NCBI RefSeq assembly: GCF_007990225.1
Contig: NZ_BJWF01000001.1
Coordinates: forward strand, 1-64,000
Length of the DNA: 64,000 nt
Origin: Enterococcus villorum
GTDB taxonomy: Bacteria; Bacillota; Bacilli; Lactobacillales; Enterococcaceae
Direction: 5' to 3'
The notes beneath the pieces are model-generated. The model made no database searches, was not told where the DNA came from, and worked only from the letters and a program-made list of their open reading frames with translations. The position numbers and the translations under genes were made by a program. Shown in pieces: positions 7,286 through 16,018 of the stretch; within the stretch, counting starts at the first letter, position 1; each line of letters begins with the position of its first letter.

Positions 7286-7489
7286 TTTTCATCGTAGTAA
7301 TAAAGAGGAAGGCATAAAATTACTTTAGTAAAAAGCTTCATAATGGATGTTATTTATATCATGTGATTTTTTTCTCAAAAATTTTCTTGACTGATAGTGA
7401 ACTCTCAATTGTACAATGGATACTGTAATAGTAACAACTAAGAATAAACCTTTTATTAGTTGATTTATTACAAAAGGAGAGAGAAGAGA

Positions 7490-9250
7490 ATGAGTAAAAA
7501 AGCAGGAATTTTAGAAAAAATCAATGTGCCACAAGATGTGAAAAGATTAACGATGGATGAATTGACATTGTTAGCTGAGGAAATGCGTCAATTAATTTTG
7601 GAAAAAAATAGCGCAATCGGAGGTCATGTAGGGCCTAATCTTGGTGTGATCGAACTAACCATTGCTTTTCACTATGTGTTCGACTCACCTCAGGATAAAA
7701 TCGTCTGGGATGTTTCCCACCAATCTTATGGACATAAATTATTGACAGGACGCAAACACGGATTTACTTCAGGTCATTATCATGAGATAAGTGGATATTC
7801 CAATCAACATGAAAGTGAGCATGACTTTTTTACGGTAGGGCATACCTCCACTTCAATCAGTTTAGCAGTTGGCCTTGCAAAAGCGCGTGATTTAAAGAAA
7901 GAAACGGGAAATATTCTCGCATTTATTGGGGATGGCTCTTTAAGTGGCGGTTTAGCCTTTGAAGGCTTGAACAACGGTGGAGCGTTACAATCAAATTTGA
8001 TTGTTTTAGTCAATGACAATGAAATGTCAATTGATGAAAATCAAGGAAGTTTATATCAACATTTAGCAGAACTACGAAAAAGTAATGGTACAAGTAAGCA
8101 TAATTTCTTCAAAGCGATGGGATTTGACTATCGTTATGTCGCAGATGGAAATGATTTGGCACAAGTGATTCGCACTTTTGAAGAAGTGAAAGACAGTGAT
8201 CATCCTATCGTGCTACACGTTCATACTGAAAAAGGACGTGGTTATGAACCAGCAGTAAAAAACAAAATGAAGTATCATTGGCATGTTCCTTTTGATTTGT
8301 CGACTGGGGAGGTAAAAAAAGCAACGTCAGCAGAAAACTTCAATCAAATAATCATGAATTATTTAGATGAAAAAACAAAAAATAACGCTGACCCAATTGT
8401 AGCAATAAATGCAGCGATACCAGGCATGTTTGGTTTAAAAGAGTACCAAAAGAAACATCCTGATCATTATTTCGATGTTGGAATAGCCGAACAACATTCC
8501 ATCACGTTCGCTTCTGCATTAGCTTCTCAAGGCGTACGTCCGGTTGTTTTTCATTCAAGTGTATTCTTACAACGTGCCTATGATCAATTGTCTCACGATC
8601 TAGCTATCAATGAAAATCCAGCAGTCCTTTTGATTGGTGGGGCAAGTATTTCTGCCAGTGACCGTACGCACCAAGGAACATTTGATATCCCATATCTTTC
8701 AAGTATCCCGAATATTAAGTACTTGGCGCCTGCAACCAAAGAAGATATGCTTTCAATGTTAGATTGGGCTTTATCACAAAAAGATAGTCCTGTGGCTATT
8801 CGTATACCTGCACATGGTGTATTTTCTGGAAAAGCTATTGCAAAAGATTACCATTTGCCACGTTATCAAGTGATCAATGAAGGTAGCAAAGTAGCTATTT
8901 TAGCTTTAGGTGGTTTTCTTGAGTTAGGAAAGAAAACGGTGAAAGAATTTGCCGATCAGAAGATTCAAGTCACACTAATCAATCCAGGAACAATTACAGA
9001 ATTAGATACAAACACGTTAGAAAAGTTAAAAGAACAACATCAAGTCATTCTTACTTTAGAAGATGGCAGTTTATCAGGGGGATTTGGCGAAAAAATCAGT
9101 CGATACTATGGTAGTTCTTCCATGAAAGTCCTTAATTTTGGCGCTCAAAAAGAATTTACGGATAGTATTTCAACTCAAGAATTGTATAAACGTTATCACT
9201 TAACACCTCAACAAATCGTAGAGGATACGCAAGCCATTTTGAAGCACTAA
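7490..9250 (+). CDS. dxs: 1-deoxy-D-xylulose-5-phosphate synthase-like transketolase
   Basis: A 586-residue thiamine-diphosphate enzyme of the DXS family, slightly shorter than the usual 620 or so. It shows the N-terminal His46 region (GGHVGPNLG), the cofactor motif GDG at 147-149 with NDN at 175-177, and DXS-type central and C-terminal segments (HSSVFLQRAYDQLSHD, EDGSLSGGFGE). DXS condenses pyruvate and glyceraldehyde 3-phosphate to DXP, a precursor of thiamine, pyridoxal and MEP-pathway isoprenoids. Enterococci make isoprenoids by the mevalonate route, so the role here is uncertain. The ATG at 7490 (AAAGGAG upstream) is preferred to TTG 7460. It is monocistronic, with a terminator at 9257. 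Confidence 0.85.
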   Translation: MSKKAGILEKINVPQDVKRLTMDELTLLAEEMRQLILEKNSAIGGHVGPNLGVIELTIAFHYVFDSPQDKIVWDVSHQSYGHKLLTGRKHGFTSGHYHEISGYSNQHESEHDFFTVGHTSTSISLAVGLAKARDLKKETGNILAFIGDGSLSGGLAFEGLNNGGALQSNLIVLVNDNEMSIDENQGSLYQHLAELRKSNGTSKHNFFKAMGFDYRYVADGNDLAQVIRTFEEVKDSDHPIVLHVHTEKGRGYEPAVKNKMKYHWHVPFDLSTGEVKKATSAENFNQIIMNYLDEKTKNNADPIVAINAAIPGMFGLKEYQKKHPDHYFDVGIAEQHSITFASALASQGVRPVVFHSSVFLQRAYDQLSHDLAINENPAVLLIGGASISASDRTHQGTFDIPYLSSIPNIKYLAPATKEDMLSMLDWALSQKDSPVAIRIPAHGVFSGKAIAKDYHLPRYQVINEGSKVAILALGGFLELGKKTVKEFADQKIQVTLINPGTITELDTNTLEKLKEQHQVILTLEDGSLSGGFGEKISRYYGSSSMKVLNFGAQKEFTDSISTQELYKRYHLTPQQIVEDTQAILKH

Positions 9251-9256
9251 AACCAG

Positions 9257-9297
9257 CTGAACAAGTTCGTTGAAAAGACGAATTTGTTCAGTTTTTT
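9257..9297 (+). terminator. Terminator of the dxs-like gene
   Basis: A 14-nt arm CTGAACAAGTTCGT pairs with ACGAATTTGTTCAG (one mismatch), followed by seven Ts. Confidence 0.88.
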
Positions 9298-9467
9298 TAT
9301 ATTGATAGTTTTAGTTATTTATAATTTTTTTATGTAAATTAAAAAAGAATGATTCATTTTAACTACCACTCGAAAAAAACGTAAAAATTGCCTTTTCATA
9401 AAAGAGTAACATAAAATAGAAATATAGAAATTTTATACATCAATACCACGACAAAGGAGACGATCTT

Positions 9468-9941
9468 TTGATTCATTTAGCGGAAATATTTACACAAGAA
9501 CGAATTGACTTTGAACTTTATCACCATCGACCAATTTATACCAATGAAGATGCTGTAGTTGTAAAAGAAGAACAGGGGTTTCATGGTACAGAAACAAAGA
9601 GTTTATATCTAAAAGATAAACAAAATAACCGCTATATTTTTTTAACTTTTACGACGAAAAGAAGTGATTTTAAAAAACTGAGCCAACTCGTCGGGCACAG
9701 AATTTCAGTGGTATCAGCCGAACAAATGGAGCAAGAGACAGGTCAAAAACCAGGAGCTGTTTCACCTTTTGGTTATGAAACCCAAGTTCCAGTGATTGTG
9801 GACGAAGAATTACTTTCACATGAAAAACTTGTTTTTGCTCCTGGTCGCCCTGACCAAACAATGGTAGTGAAAGTAGCAGATTTAGAAAAAATTAGCCAAA
9901 TTTTAGGTCTAAAAATGTATTTGTTGCCTCAAGAAAAATAA
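9468..9941 (+). CDS. YbaK/ProX-type aminoacyl-tRNA deacylase domain protein
   Basis: A 157-residue protein of the YbaK/prolyl-tRNA editing family, which hydrolyses mischarged aminoacyl-tRNA in trans. Visible family segments are the N-terminal YHHRPIYTNEDA, KSLYLKDKQN, TTKRSDFKKLS, a GAVSPFG loop and FAPGRPDQTM. The start is TTG, supported by AAAGGAG 9 nt upstream. It resembles ProX/PrdX free-standing editing proteins more than the proS insert. It is likely monocistronic and convergent with the ankyrin lipoprotein gene. Confidence 0.85.
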   Translation: MIHLAEIFTQERIDFELYHHRPIYTNEDAVVVKEEQGFHGTETKSLYLKDKQNNRYIFLTFTTKRSDFKKLSQLVGHRISVVSAEQMEQETGQKPGAVSPFGYETQVPVIVDEELLSHEKLVFAPGRPDQTMVVKVADLEKISQILGLKMYLLPQEK

Positions 9942-9983
9942 GCAATAATTGAAGGTTTAGTGAAAGAAAAAAGTATGCCTTAG

Positions 9984-10757
9984 TTATTGTGTCGTACGCA
10001 ATTGTTTTAAAATTTGGGAATAGCCTAATTCTTTGGCGTAATCTTCGGCTGTTTTTCCTTCATTGTCACGCAAATCTTTATTTGCTCCATACGCCAATAA
10101 CTCGTGAACAATTTCTTGATAGACTTTTGAGCCATCTCTTAAGGCAACGGCTTCAATTAATGCCGTATAACCAAAATTATTTTGATGATCAATCTGAACA
10201 CGACCATCAGCTAAAAGAAGTTTCACATTGGCTAAATGTCCTTTTTCTGCTGCTGGAATTAGTGCATTTCCGCCGAAGCGATTGACGATCGTTTGATCCG
10301 GTTCGCTTTTTTCGAGCATGTAATCAAGTATCTCGGTTTTTCCTTGGGCCGCTGCGTACAAATAAGGACTATCTTTTATCTCATCTTGCAAATTGATATC
10401 TGCCCCATGATCGATCAGAAGTTTCGCAATCTCAATCATATTATGGTGAACCGCCACTAATAAAGGCGATTCGCCTTTTTCATTTTGTTCATTGATGGAT
10501 GTGGTTGACTGGTTTAATATTAGTTGCACTTGGTGTTTGTCTTTCGCTATAACGGCTTGCAATAAATGACTTGAATCAGTTGACATTGGTGGTCCCTCCT
10601 TCAATTTTTTGGTTGGTGATGGCATTGTGGGTCTTGCTGGTTCAGATTCTCTATGGGTGCTACTGGATGAAAGAGCTGTTTGTGGTGCTTCTTTGTTGGC
10701 GCAACCAACAAGTATTAAAAATATGCCCAACATCCACAAAACAAAATATCGCCTCAT
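9984..10757 (-). CDS. Ankyrin-repeat lipoprotein
   Basis: A 257-residue predicted lipoprotein. The signal peptide ends in a lipobox LVGC near residue 19, followed by a Ser/Pro/Thr-rich linker. Four ankyrin repeats then cover about residues 70-250, with repeat signatures such as GESPLLVAVHHNMIEIAKLL and GYTALIEAVALRDG. Ankyrin repeats mediate protein contacts; the partner is unknown. The ATG at 10757 is preceded by GGGGGTG; an upstream in-frame start at 10805 would add 16 polar residues before the signal peptide and is rejected. Enterococci commonly carry such lipoproteins, sometimes beside catalase; no catalase is seen here. Confidence 0.85.
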   Translation of the reverse strand: MRRYFVLWMLGIFLILVGCANKEAPQTALSSSSTHRESEPARPTMPSPTKKLKEGPPMSTDSSHLLQAVIAKDKHQVQLILNQSTTSINEQNEKGESPLLVAVHHNMIEIAKLLIDHGADINLQDEIKDSPYLYAAAQGKTEILDYMLEKSEPDQTIVNRFGGNALIPAAEKGHLANVKLLLADGRVQIDHQNNFGYTALIEAVALRDGSKVYQEIVHELLAYGANKDLRDNEGKTAEDYAKELGYSQILKQLRTTQ

Positions 10758-11245
10758 AAAAGCACCCCCTTTTTTTAGTTTATCTGAATCGGCAGGAAAC
10801 AGCAAAAAGGTTACTTGATAAAAGATGAACTAAATCGCAAGTATTGTTAGGGGACAAGAAAAGACAAAAAAAAACACCATTTCAGTAAAGTTGATCGTTA
10901 AATGGGAAATAATAGCATACCTATTTTTAGTAATATTATAAAATCAGACTTGGAAAGTAGAAAAAAGTTTGGAGAATAGTCTGTCGAAATAAGCAAGAAA
11001 AAGGATAAGGTGAGGGGAAAAGACAGTTATTTCAGTAATTTAAAATGATAGGAGCAAATAAGGATAGAGAAGCTAGTCTATGTTAAAGTCAAGCTAACTT
11101 TAATTTATTCCGAAAAGTGAAAATGCTAAAACAAAATTAAATAAACCCTACAATTAGTTAGCAAAATAAGCTTGCCTTTCATACTTATAAAACTGTATAA
11201 ATATATTAAAGAATAATTAATTTTGTTTTTTTATGAAAGAAATGA
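10758..11245. other. Intergenic stretch without recognised features
   Basis: AT-rich sequence between the ankyrin lipoprotein and the M-box promoter. No convincing reading frame or terminator hairpin was found. Confidence 0.5.
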
Positions 11246-11274
11246 TTGATTAAATAGTAAAAGAAGATTACTAT
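11246..11274 (+). promoter_or_regulatory. Promoter of the M-box/ftsW-psr-pbp5 transcript
   Basis: TTGATT (11246-11251), a 17-bp spacer and TACTAT (11269-11274) form a plausible sigma-A promoter. Transcription would start near 11281, just before the riboswitch. Confidence 0.55.
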
Positions 11275-11299
11275 TAATTTTGTAAAAAATAAAAATAGT

Positions 11300-11504
11300 A
11301 ATAACCTTGTTAGGTGAGGCTCCTATACAAACACACGCTATTGCTCAGAAACGTCGAAAGACGCCAATGAGTCAAACAGGAATTGTCGGATTAAGGCTTT
11401 TTCAAATAGCTAAGAAACCTTCTTTACGTTGTATAGTGCTAAAACTCGGACGATGAGATGATGCTAGGTCAGAATTCTTGTTCGAAAAGGTTTCTGGCCT
11501 TTTC
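11300..11504 (+). ncRNA. M-box (ykoK leader) magnesium riboswitch
   Basis: The sequence carries the conserved M-box blocks in order: GTTAGGTGAGGCTCCTATAC at 11309-11328, GCTCAGAAACGTCGAAAGACG then CCAATGAGTCAACAGG (11343-11383 region), and a 3' block TTGTATAGTGCTAAAACTC near 11429. A hairpin GAAAAGG/CCTTTTC at 11484-11504 followed by a T-rich tract acts as expression platform. AGAAACCTT at 11413-11421 is exactly complementary to AAGGTTTCT at 11487-11495 and can serve as antiterminator. By family behaviour, high Mg2+ should stop transcription. The next gene is ftsW, 76 bp on, rather than the usual Mg2+ transporter. Confidence 0.85.
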
Positions 11505-11579
11505 TTATGTTATTTAATCACTGATTCTATATAAACTGCTCGTGTTCACCTAACTTGTGTCATAGGAAGGAGATATGCG

Positions 11580-12773
11580 ATGTGGAAAAATAGAAAGATC
11601 GACTGGTTGATTTTAGGCCCTTATTTGGCTTTATCAATTGTCGGTCTTTTAGAAATTTATAGTGCTAGTTCCTATCATTTATTAGTTGCAGGCAATGACC
11701 CGAAAAGTTTGTTTATTCGACAATTGTTCTTCATTATTCTTAGTTGGGGCATGATTGCATTAACGTATTCGATCAGGTTACAAGTGCTATTAAAACCTAA
11801 AATTATCAATTTTGGCTTAGGCTTATCAGTATTGTTGTTAGTTATGATGAAACTTGGAATTTTTGCTGTAACGATCAATGGGGCTCAACGCTGGGTCTCT
11901 ATTGCAGGCATACAATTTCAACCTTCTGAAATTGCAACGATTTTTCTAATTTTATACCTCAGTCGATTTTTTAGAAATGGACAGACTGTTCCTCAAAATC
12001 TCCATATCCCACTGCTGGTGGTTGGAGGCATTGCGATGCTCGTACTATTTCAACCAAAAATTGCGGGAGCAATCATGATTTTAGCTATTGCAGGTGCTAT
12101 TTTTTGGGCAGCTGCAGTATCGATTAAAAAAGGCCTGCTTATTATTGGATTAGCCATCTCTTTGTTGATACTGGCAGCGGATCTCGTCTTATTATTGGAA
12201 AAATATGATTTGCTTCCTTCATTTTTTGAACATGCTTACAGTCGAATCGCGATGGTTCATAATCCATTTTTAGATGAACATGGGGCAGGTTATCAGATGA
12301 GTAATTCTTATTATGCGTTGTATAATGGTGGTTTATTCGGTCGTGGAATGGGAAATAGCATTACCAAAAAAGGCTATTTACCTGAGTCAGAGACAGATTT
12401 TATTTTTTCTGTCATTGCTGAAGAGTTTGGATTAATTGGCGCATTGCTTGTCTTGTTTTTACTGTTTCTTTTGTGTCTTCGAATTTTTCAAAAAAGTACA
12501 AAACTTGAAAATCAACAAGCTACATTAATTTTAATCGGTGTCGGTACATGGGTACTTATTCAAACAAGCATCAATGTCGGCAGTATTTTAGGATTGATTC
12601 CGATGACAGGTGTACCCATGCCATTTATTAGTTACGGTGGTACAAGCTATTTGATCTTATCTTTTGCTATCGGGTTAGTCTTAAATATCTCTTCTCGACA
12701 AAAGAAGGTAAAAGAGCAACAGATAAATGAGGTAGCCCTCAAGCGTCCTGTATTACTAAAAAAGAATCATTGA
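11580..12773 (+). CDS. ftsW: FtsW/RodA-type SEDS protein of the pbp5 cluster
   Basis: A 397-residue polytopic membrane protein of the SEDS family, peptidoglycan glycosyltransferases that act with class B PBPs. It has about ten hydrophobic segments and the family signatures NGAQRWVSIAGIQFQPSE, the extracellular loop with YQMSNSYYALYNGGLFGRG, and the C-terminal PMTGVPMPFISYGGTSY. This is the ftsW of the ftsW-psr-pbp5 cluster known from E. faecium. The start ATG follows GGAAGGAG. It is the first gene after the Mg2+ riboswitch and probably co-transcribed with psr and pbp5. Confidence 0.9.
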   Translation: MWKNRKIDWLILGPYLALSIVGLLEIYSASSYHLLVAGNDPKSLFIRQLFFIILSWGMIALTYSIRLQVLLKPKIINFGLGLSVLLLVMMKLGIFAVTINGAQRWVSIAGIQFQPSEIATIFLILYLSRFFRNGQTVPQNLHIPLLVVGGIAMLVLFQPKIAGAIMILAIAGAIFWAAAVSIKKGLLIIGLAISLLILAADLVLLLEKYDLLPSFFEHAYSRIAMVHNPFLDEHGAGYQMSNSYYALYNGGLFGRGMGNSITKKGYLPESETDFIFSVIAEEFGLIGALLVLFLLFLLCLRIFQKSTKLENQQATLILIGVGTWVLIQTSINVGSILGLIPMTGVPMPFISYGGTSYLILSFAIGLVLNISSRQKKVKEQQINEVALKRPVLLKKNH

Positions 12774-12852
12774 AAATCTCCAAAATGAACAATCTTTATC
12801 AAAAAATTGTTATTTTTCAAGGAAGGAGTTCTTTTAGAACGAGGTAGCTAAA

Positions 12853-13647
12853 ATGAGAACATTTCAAAAAGTAATTTTAGGTCTTTTAACGGTGGCTGTA
12901 GTCGTCATTGGTTATTTTTCTTTTGAATTCATTCAAGGGTATTCATCTGCTAATCAATCTTCTGCTGATGTGCAAAAAGTAGATGCCAAAGATGTTCCAA
13001 GTATTATTAATGTAGCTTTAATTGGTTCAGATGCTCGCTCAAATGATGAAAATGGTCGGTCTGATTCTTTGATGGTGGCGCAATACAACCAAAAAACTAA
13101 ACAGGCAAAATTGATTTCGATCATGCGTGATTCCTATGTGGATATTCCTGGCTACGGACAAGACAAGATTAACGCTGCTTACTCTTATGGTGGGATTGAT
13201 TTGTTGAATCAGACACTAAAAGAAAATTTTAAATTAGAAGCGCCGTATTATGCGAGTATTACTTTCCAAGATTTTATTGATTGTGTTGATGAATTATTTC
13301 CAGCTGGTGTGAAGATTGATGCAGAAAAGGATTTAGACCTTGACGGTGTTTACATCAAAAAAGGGGAGCAAACCATGGATGGAAATACCTTGTTGCAATA
13401 TGCCCGCTTTAGAGAAGACGAAGAAGGTGATTTTGGTCGGATCAGAAGACAGCAACAAGTCATCAAATCGATCTCTAACCAACTAAAGGATGTCACTTCC
13501 ATTCTTAAACTTCCTAAAGCAATTGGAAAACTTCTTGGTAGCATTAAAACGAATTTACCTGAGAGTATTTTGATTGATTGTGGTATGGATTTCTTAAAAG
13601 ACGATAAAACAATCGATACATTATCTATACCAGTAGACGGTAGTTAG
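12853..13647 (+). CDS. psr: Psr, LytR-CpsA-Psr family protein, truncated by an amber codon
   Basis: An LCP-family protein (264 residues to the first stop) with one N-terminal membrane anchor (about 7-27) and the LCP catalytic domain (VALIGSDARSNDENGRSDSLM, ISIMRDSYVDIPGYG, YARFREDEEGDFGRIRRQQQ). LCP enzymes attach secondary polymers to peptidoglycan; Psr was historically linked to PBP5 levels. A TAG at 13645-13647 interrupts a frame that continues for 29 further residues with family-like sequence (NFNDYTPSGSVLELDLTKNQ) to TAA at 13735-13737. The context GS-stop-NF suggests loss of a Trp codon (TGG to TAG). The catalytic core is retained, so partial function is possible. Confidence 0.85.
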   Translation: MRTFQKVILGLLTVAVVVIGYFSFEFIQGYSSANQSSADVQKVDAKDVPSIINVALIGSDARSNDENGRSDSLMVAQYNQKTKQAKLISIMRDSYVDIPGYGQDKINAAYSYGGIDLLNQTLKENFKLEAPYYASITFQDFIDCVDELFPAGVKIDAEKDLDLDGVYIKKGEQTMDGNTLLQYARFREDEEGDFGRIRRQQQVIKSISNQLKDVTSILKLPKAIGKLLGSIKTNLPESILIDCGMDFLKDDKTIDTLSIPVDGS

Positions 13648-13842
13648 AACTTTAACGATTATACGCCTTCAGGTAGTGTTTTAGAATTAGATTTAACAAA
13701 AAATCAAGAAGCAATTAATCAATTTTTAGATAAGTAAAACAACTATTTTTCTTCAATGAAAGAAGTTAGATACTAGCAGTCGTTCTTTTCTTGTGGTAGA
13801 ATAGGAGAAGTCAATAGCAGATAATAAGAGCGGAGGGACAAC

Positions 13843-15888
13843 ATGAAGCGAAGTGACACGCATCGCAAGAAAGGAAAAGGATCAGGTATTTTTTATCTAG
13901 CGGGAGCTGCAATATTGATCCTTGCGGCTGGCGGTGGCTATTATTATTATCATCAAACACAAGAAGCTTTAGCAATTTCAGAAGGAGAAAAAACGATTCA
14001 ACAGTTTATTGATCGTTTAAACACTGGTGATTATGAAAAAGCAATGTCATACACTCAAATCAATTCAAAAGAAAAAGCGGCTCTTTCTGAAAAAGAAGCA
14101 TTAGAAAAATACCAAAACATTTATGGCTCAGTGAATGTTAAGGGCTTAGAAATCTCTGACTTAGAGATAACTAAACAAAAGAGCAACACTTATTCTTTTT
14201 CTTATAAAGCTAAAATGAATACGAGCTTAGGAGAATTAAAAGATCTTTCATATAAAGGCACCTTATCAAAAGACAAGGAACAGTTCAAAATTAATTGGCA
14301 GCCAAACCTTATTTTTCCTCAAATGAAAGGTACAGATAAAGTTAGCTTAGTTAGTGAGGAAGCAAAAAGAGGAGATATTCTAGACCGAAATGGCAAACCT
14401 TTAGCAACGACTGGTAAGCTAAAACAATTGGGAATTGTTCCAGGAAAACTAGGGAGCGGTGATGAAAAAGCAGCTAATATTAAAGCAATTGCTGATGCTT
14501 TTGATCTTTCAGAAGATGAAATTAACCAAGCGATTTCTCAAAGTTGGGTACAACCAGATTATTTTGTTCCTTTAAAAATCATTGATGGTCAAACTCCTTC
14601 TTTACCTGATGGTGCAACAATTCAAGAAGTGGACGGTCGTACCTATCCCTTAGGAGAAGCAGCAGCACAACTGATTGGCTATGTGGGCGACGTCTCAGCA
14701 GATGACATTAAAGAAGATGCCACGTTGAGCAGTTCAGGGAAAATTGGTCGATCTGGTTTAGAAATGACTTATGACAAAGAACTACGTGGTACAAATGGCG
14801 GAAAATTAAGTATTACTGATGCAGATGGAAAAGAAAAGAAAGTTCTGATTGATCAAGAAGTAAAAAATGGGCAAGACATCAAGTTAACGATCGACTCAGA
14901 TGCGCAAAAGATTGCATTTGATAGTCTAGGAGGAAAAGCAGGTTCTACAGTAGCTACTTCGCCAAAAACTGGGGACTTATTAGTACTTGCTAGTTCACCA
15001 AGCTATGATCCTAACAAAATGACGAATGGTATTTCACAAGAAGAGTACAAAGCCTATTCAGAAAATGAAGACCAACCATTTATCAGTCGTTTTGCTACCG
15101 GTTATGCACCAGGCTCGACTTTTAAAATGATCACTGCGGCAATTGGCTTGGATAACCAGACCATCAATCCAGAAGAAGCTTTGACAATTAATGGTCTGAA
15201 ATGGCAAAAAGATGCCTCTTGGGGCTCTTATCAAGTGACACGTGTTAGTGATGTACCGCAAGTTAATTTGAAAGATGCACTGGTATACTCTGACAATATC
15301 TATATGGCACAATCAACATTGAAAATGGGTGAAAAAGCGTTTCGTGAAGGGTTAAATAAATTTATTTTTGGTGAAGAATTAGATTTACCAATCAGCATGA
15401 ACCCTGCCCAAATCTCAAACAAAGATAGCTTCAATTCTGAAATTTTATTGGCCGATACTGGTTATGGTCAAGGGGAGTTATTAATCAATCCTATCCAACA
15501 AGCGACCATGTATTCGGTTTTTGCCAACAACGGCCAACTTGTTTATCCAAAATTAGTAATGGACAAAGAAACAAAAGTGAAGAAAAACGTTGTTGGAGAG
15601 TCTGCCGTTCAAACTATTTTGCCAGATTTAAAAGAAGTCGTCCAAGATGCCAATGGAACCGCTCATTCGTTAGCCTCATTAGGTATTCCATTAGCTGCAA
15701 AAACAGGAACTGCAGAAATCAAAGAAAAACAAGATGAAAAAGGGCAGGAAAATAGTTTTCTTTTCGCTATTAACCCCGATACAAATGGATACTTAATGGT
15801 AAGTATGCTTGAAAACAAAGCAGAAGGAGACTCTGCAACAAATCGAGCACCTGAATTATTACAGTATTTAAATCAGAATTATCGATAA
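13843..15888 (+). CDS. pbp5: Class B penicillin-binding protein 5 (low-affinity PBP)
   Basis: A 681-residue PBP with an N-terminal membrane anchor (about 17-36), an MecA-type N-terminal domain, a dimerisation domain (about 170-330) and a transpeptidase domain. Active-site motifs are Ser425-T-F-Lys428, Ser483-Asp-Asn485 and Lys620-Thr-Gly622. It is clearly the enterococcal PBP5 type (678-679 residues in E. faecium) but diverged from the E. faecium sequence I recall, supporting a sister species. The residue after SDNIY is Met488, matching the Met reported at position 485 in less resistant E. faecium alleles. The ribosome site GGAGGG precedes the ATG. It lies 195 bp after psr, and a terminator follows. 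Confidence 0.93.
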   Translation: MKRSDTHRKKGKGSGIFYLAGAAILILAAGGGYYYYHQTQEALAISEGEKTIQQFIDRLNTGDYEKAMSYTQINSKEKAALSEKEALEKYQNIYGSVNVKGLEISDLEITKQKSNTYSFSYKAKMNTSLGELKDLSYKGTLSKDKEQFKINWQPNLIFPQMKGTDKVSLVSEEAKRGDILDRNGKPLATTGKLKQLGIVPGKLGSGDEKAANIKAIADAFDLSEDEINQAISQSWVQPDYFVPLKIIDGQTPSLPDGATIQEVDGRTYPLGEAAAQLIGYVGDVSADDIKEDATLSSSGKIGRSGLEMTYDKELRGTNGGKLSITDADGKEKKVLIDQEVKNGQDIKLTIDSDAQKIAFDSLGGKAGSTVATSPKTGDLLVLASSPSYDPNKMTNGISQEEYKAYSENEDQPFISRFATGYAPGSTFKMITAAIGLDNQTINPEEALTINGLKWQKDASWGSYQVTRVSDVPQVNLKDALVYSDNIYMAQSTLKMGEKAFREGLNKFIFGEELDLPISMNPAQISNKDSFNSEILLADTGYGQGELLINPIQQATMYSVFANNGQLVYPKLVMDKETKVKKNVVGESAVQTILPDLKEVVQDANGTAHSLASLGIPLAAKTGTAEIKEKQDEKGQENSFLFAINPDTNGYLMVSMLENKAEGDSATNRAPELLQYLNQNYR

Positions 15889-15900
15889 GCTCGTTCAATA

Positions 15901-15943
15901 AAAAAAATTAGCCGATCGTTCATTCGATTGACTAATTTTTTTT
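15901..15943. terminator. Terminator after pbp5 (bidirectional)
   Basis: Arms AAAAAAATTAGCCGATCG and CGATTGACTAATTTTTTT pair with small mismatches and are flanked by A and T runs, serving pbp5 and the convergent MFS gene. Confidence 0.85.
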
Positions 15944-16018
15944 ATACATAATTGATTTTGATCGGATCAAACGAGTGACAATTAATGGGGTAAAAGGTTT
16001 TGTAACCTAAAGAATGGG

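Noticed and set aside
7380-7420. TTGACT with TACAAT as promoter of the dxs-like gene
   Set aside because: The spacing is 19 bp and alternative pairs exist; not firm enough to list.
9989-10818. Plus-strand frames antisense to the ankyrin lipoprotein
   Set aside because: They are shadows of a clear lipoprotein gene with lipobox and ankyrin repeats.
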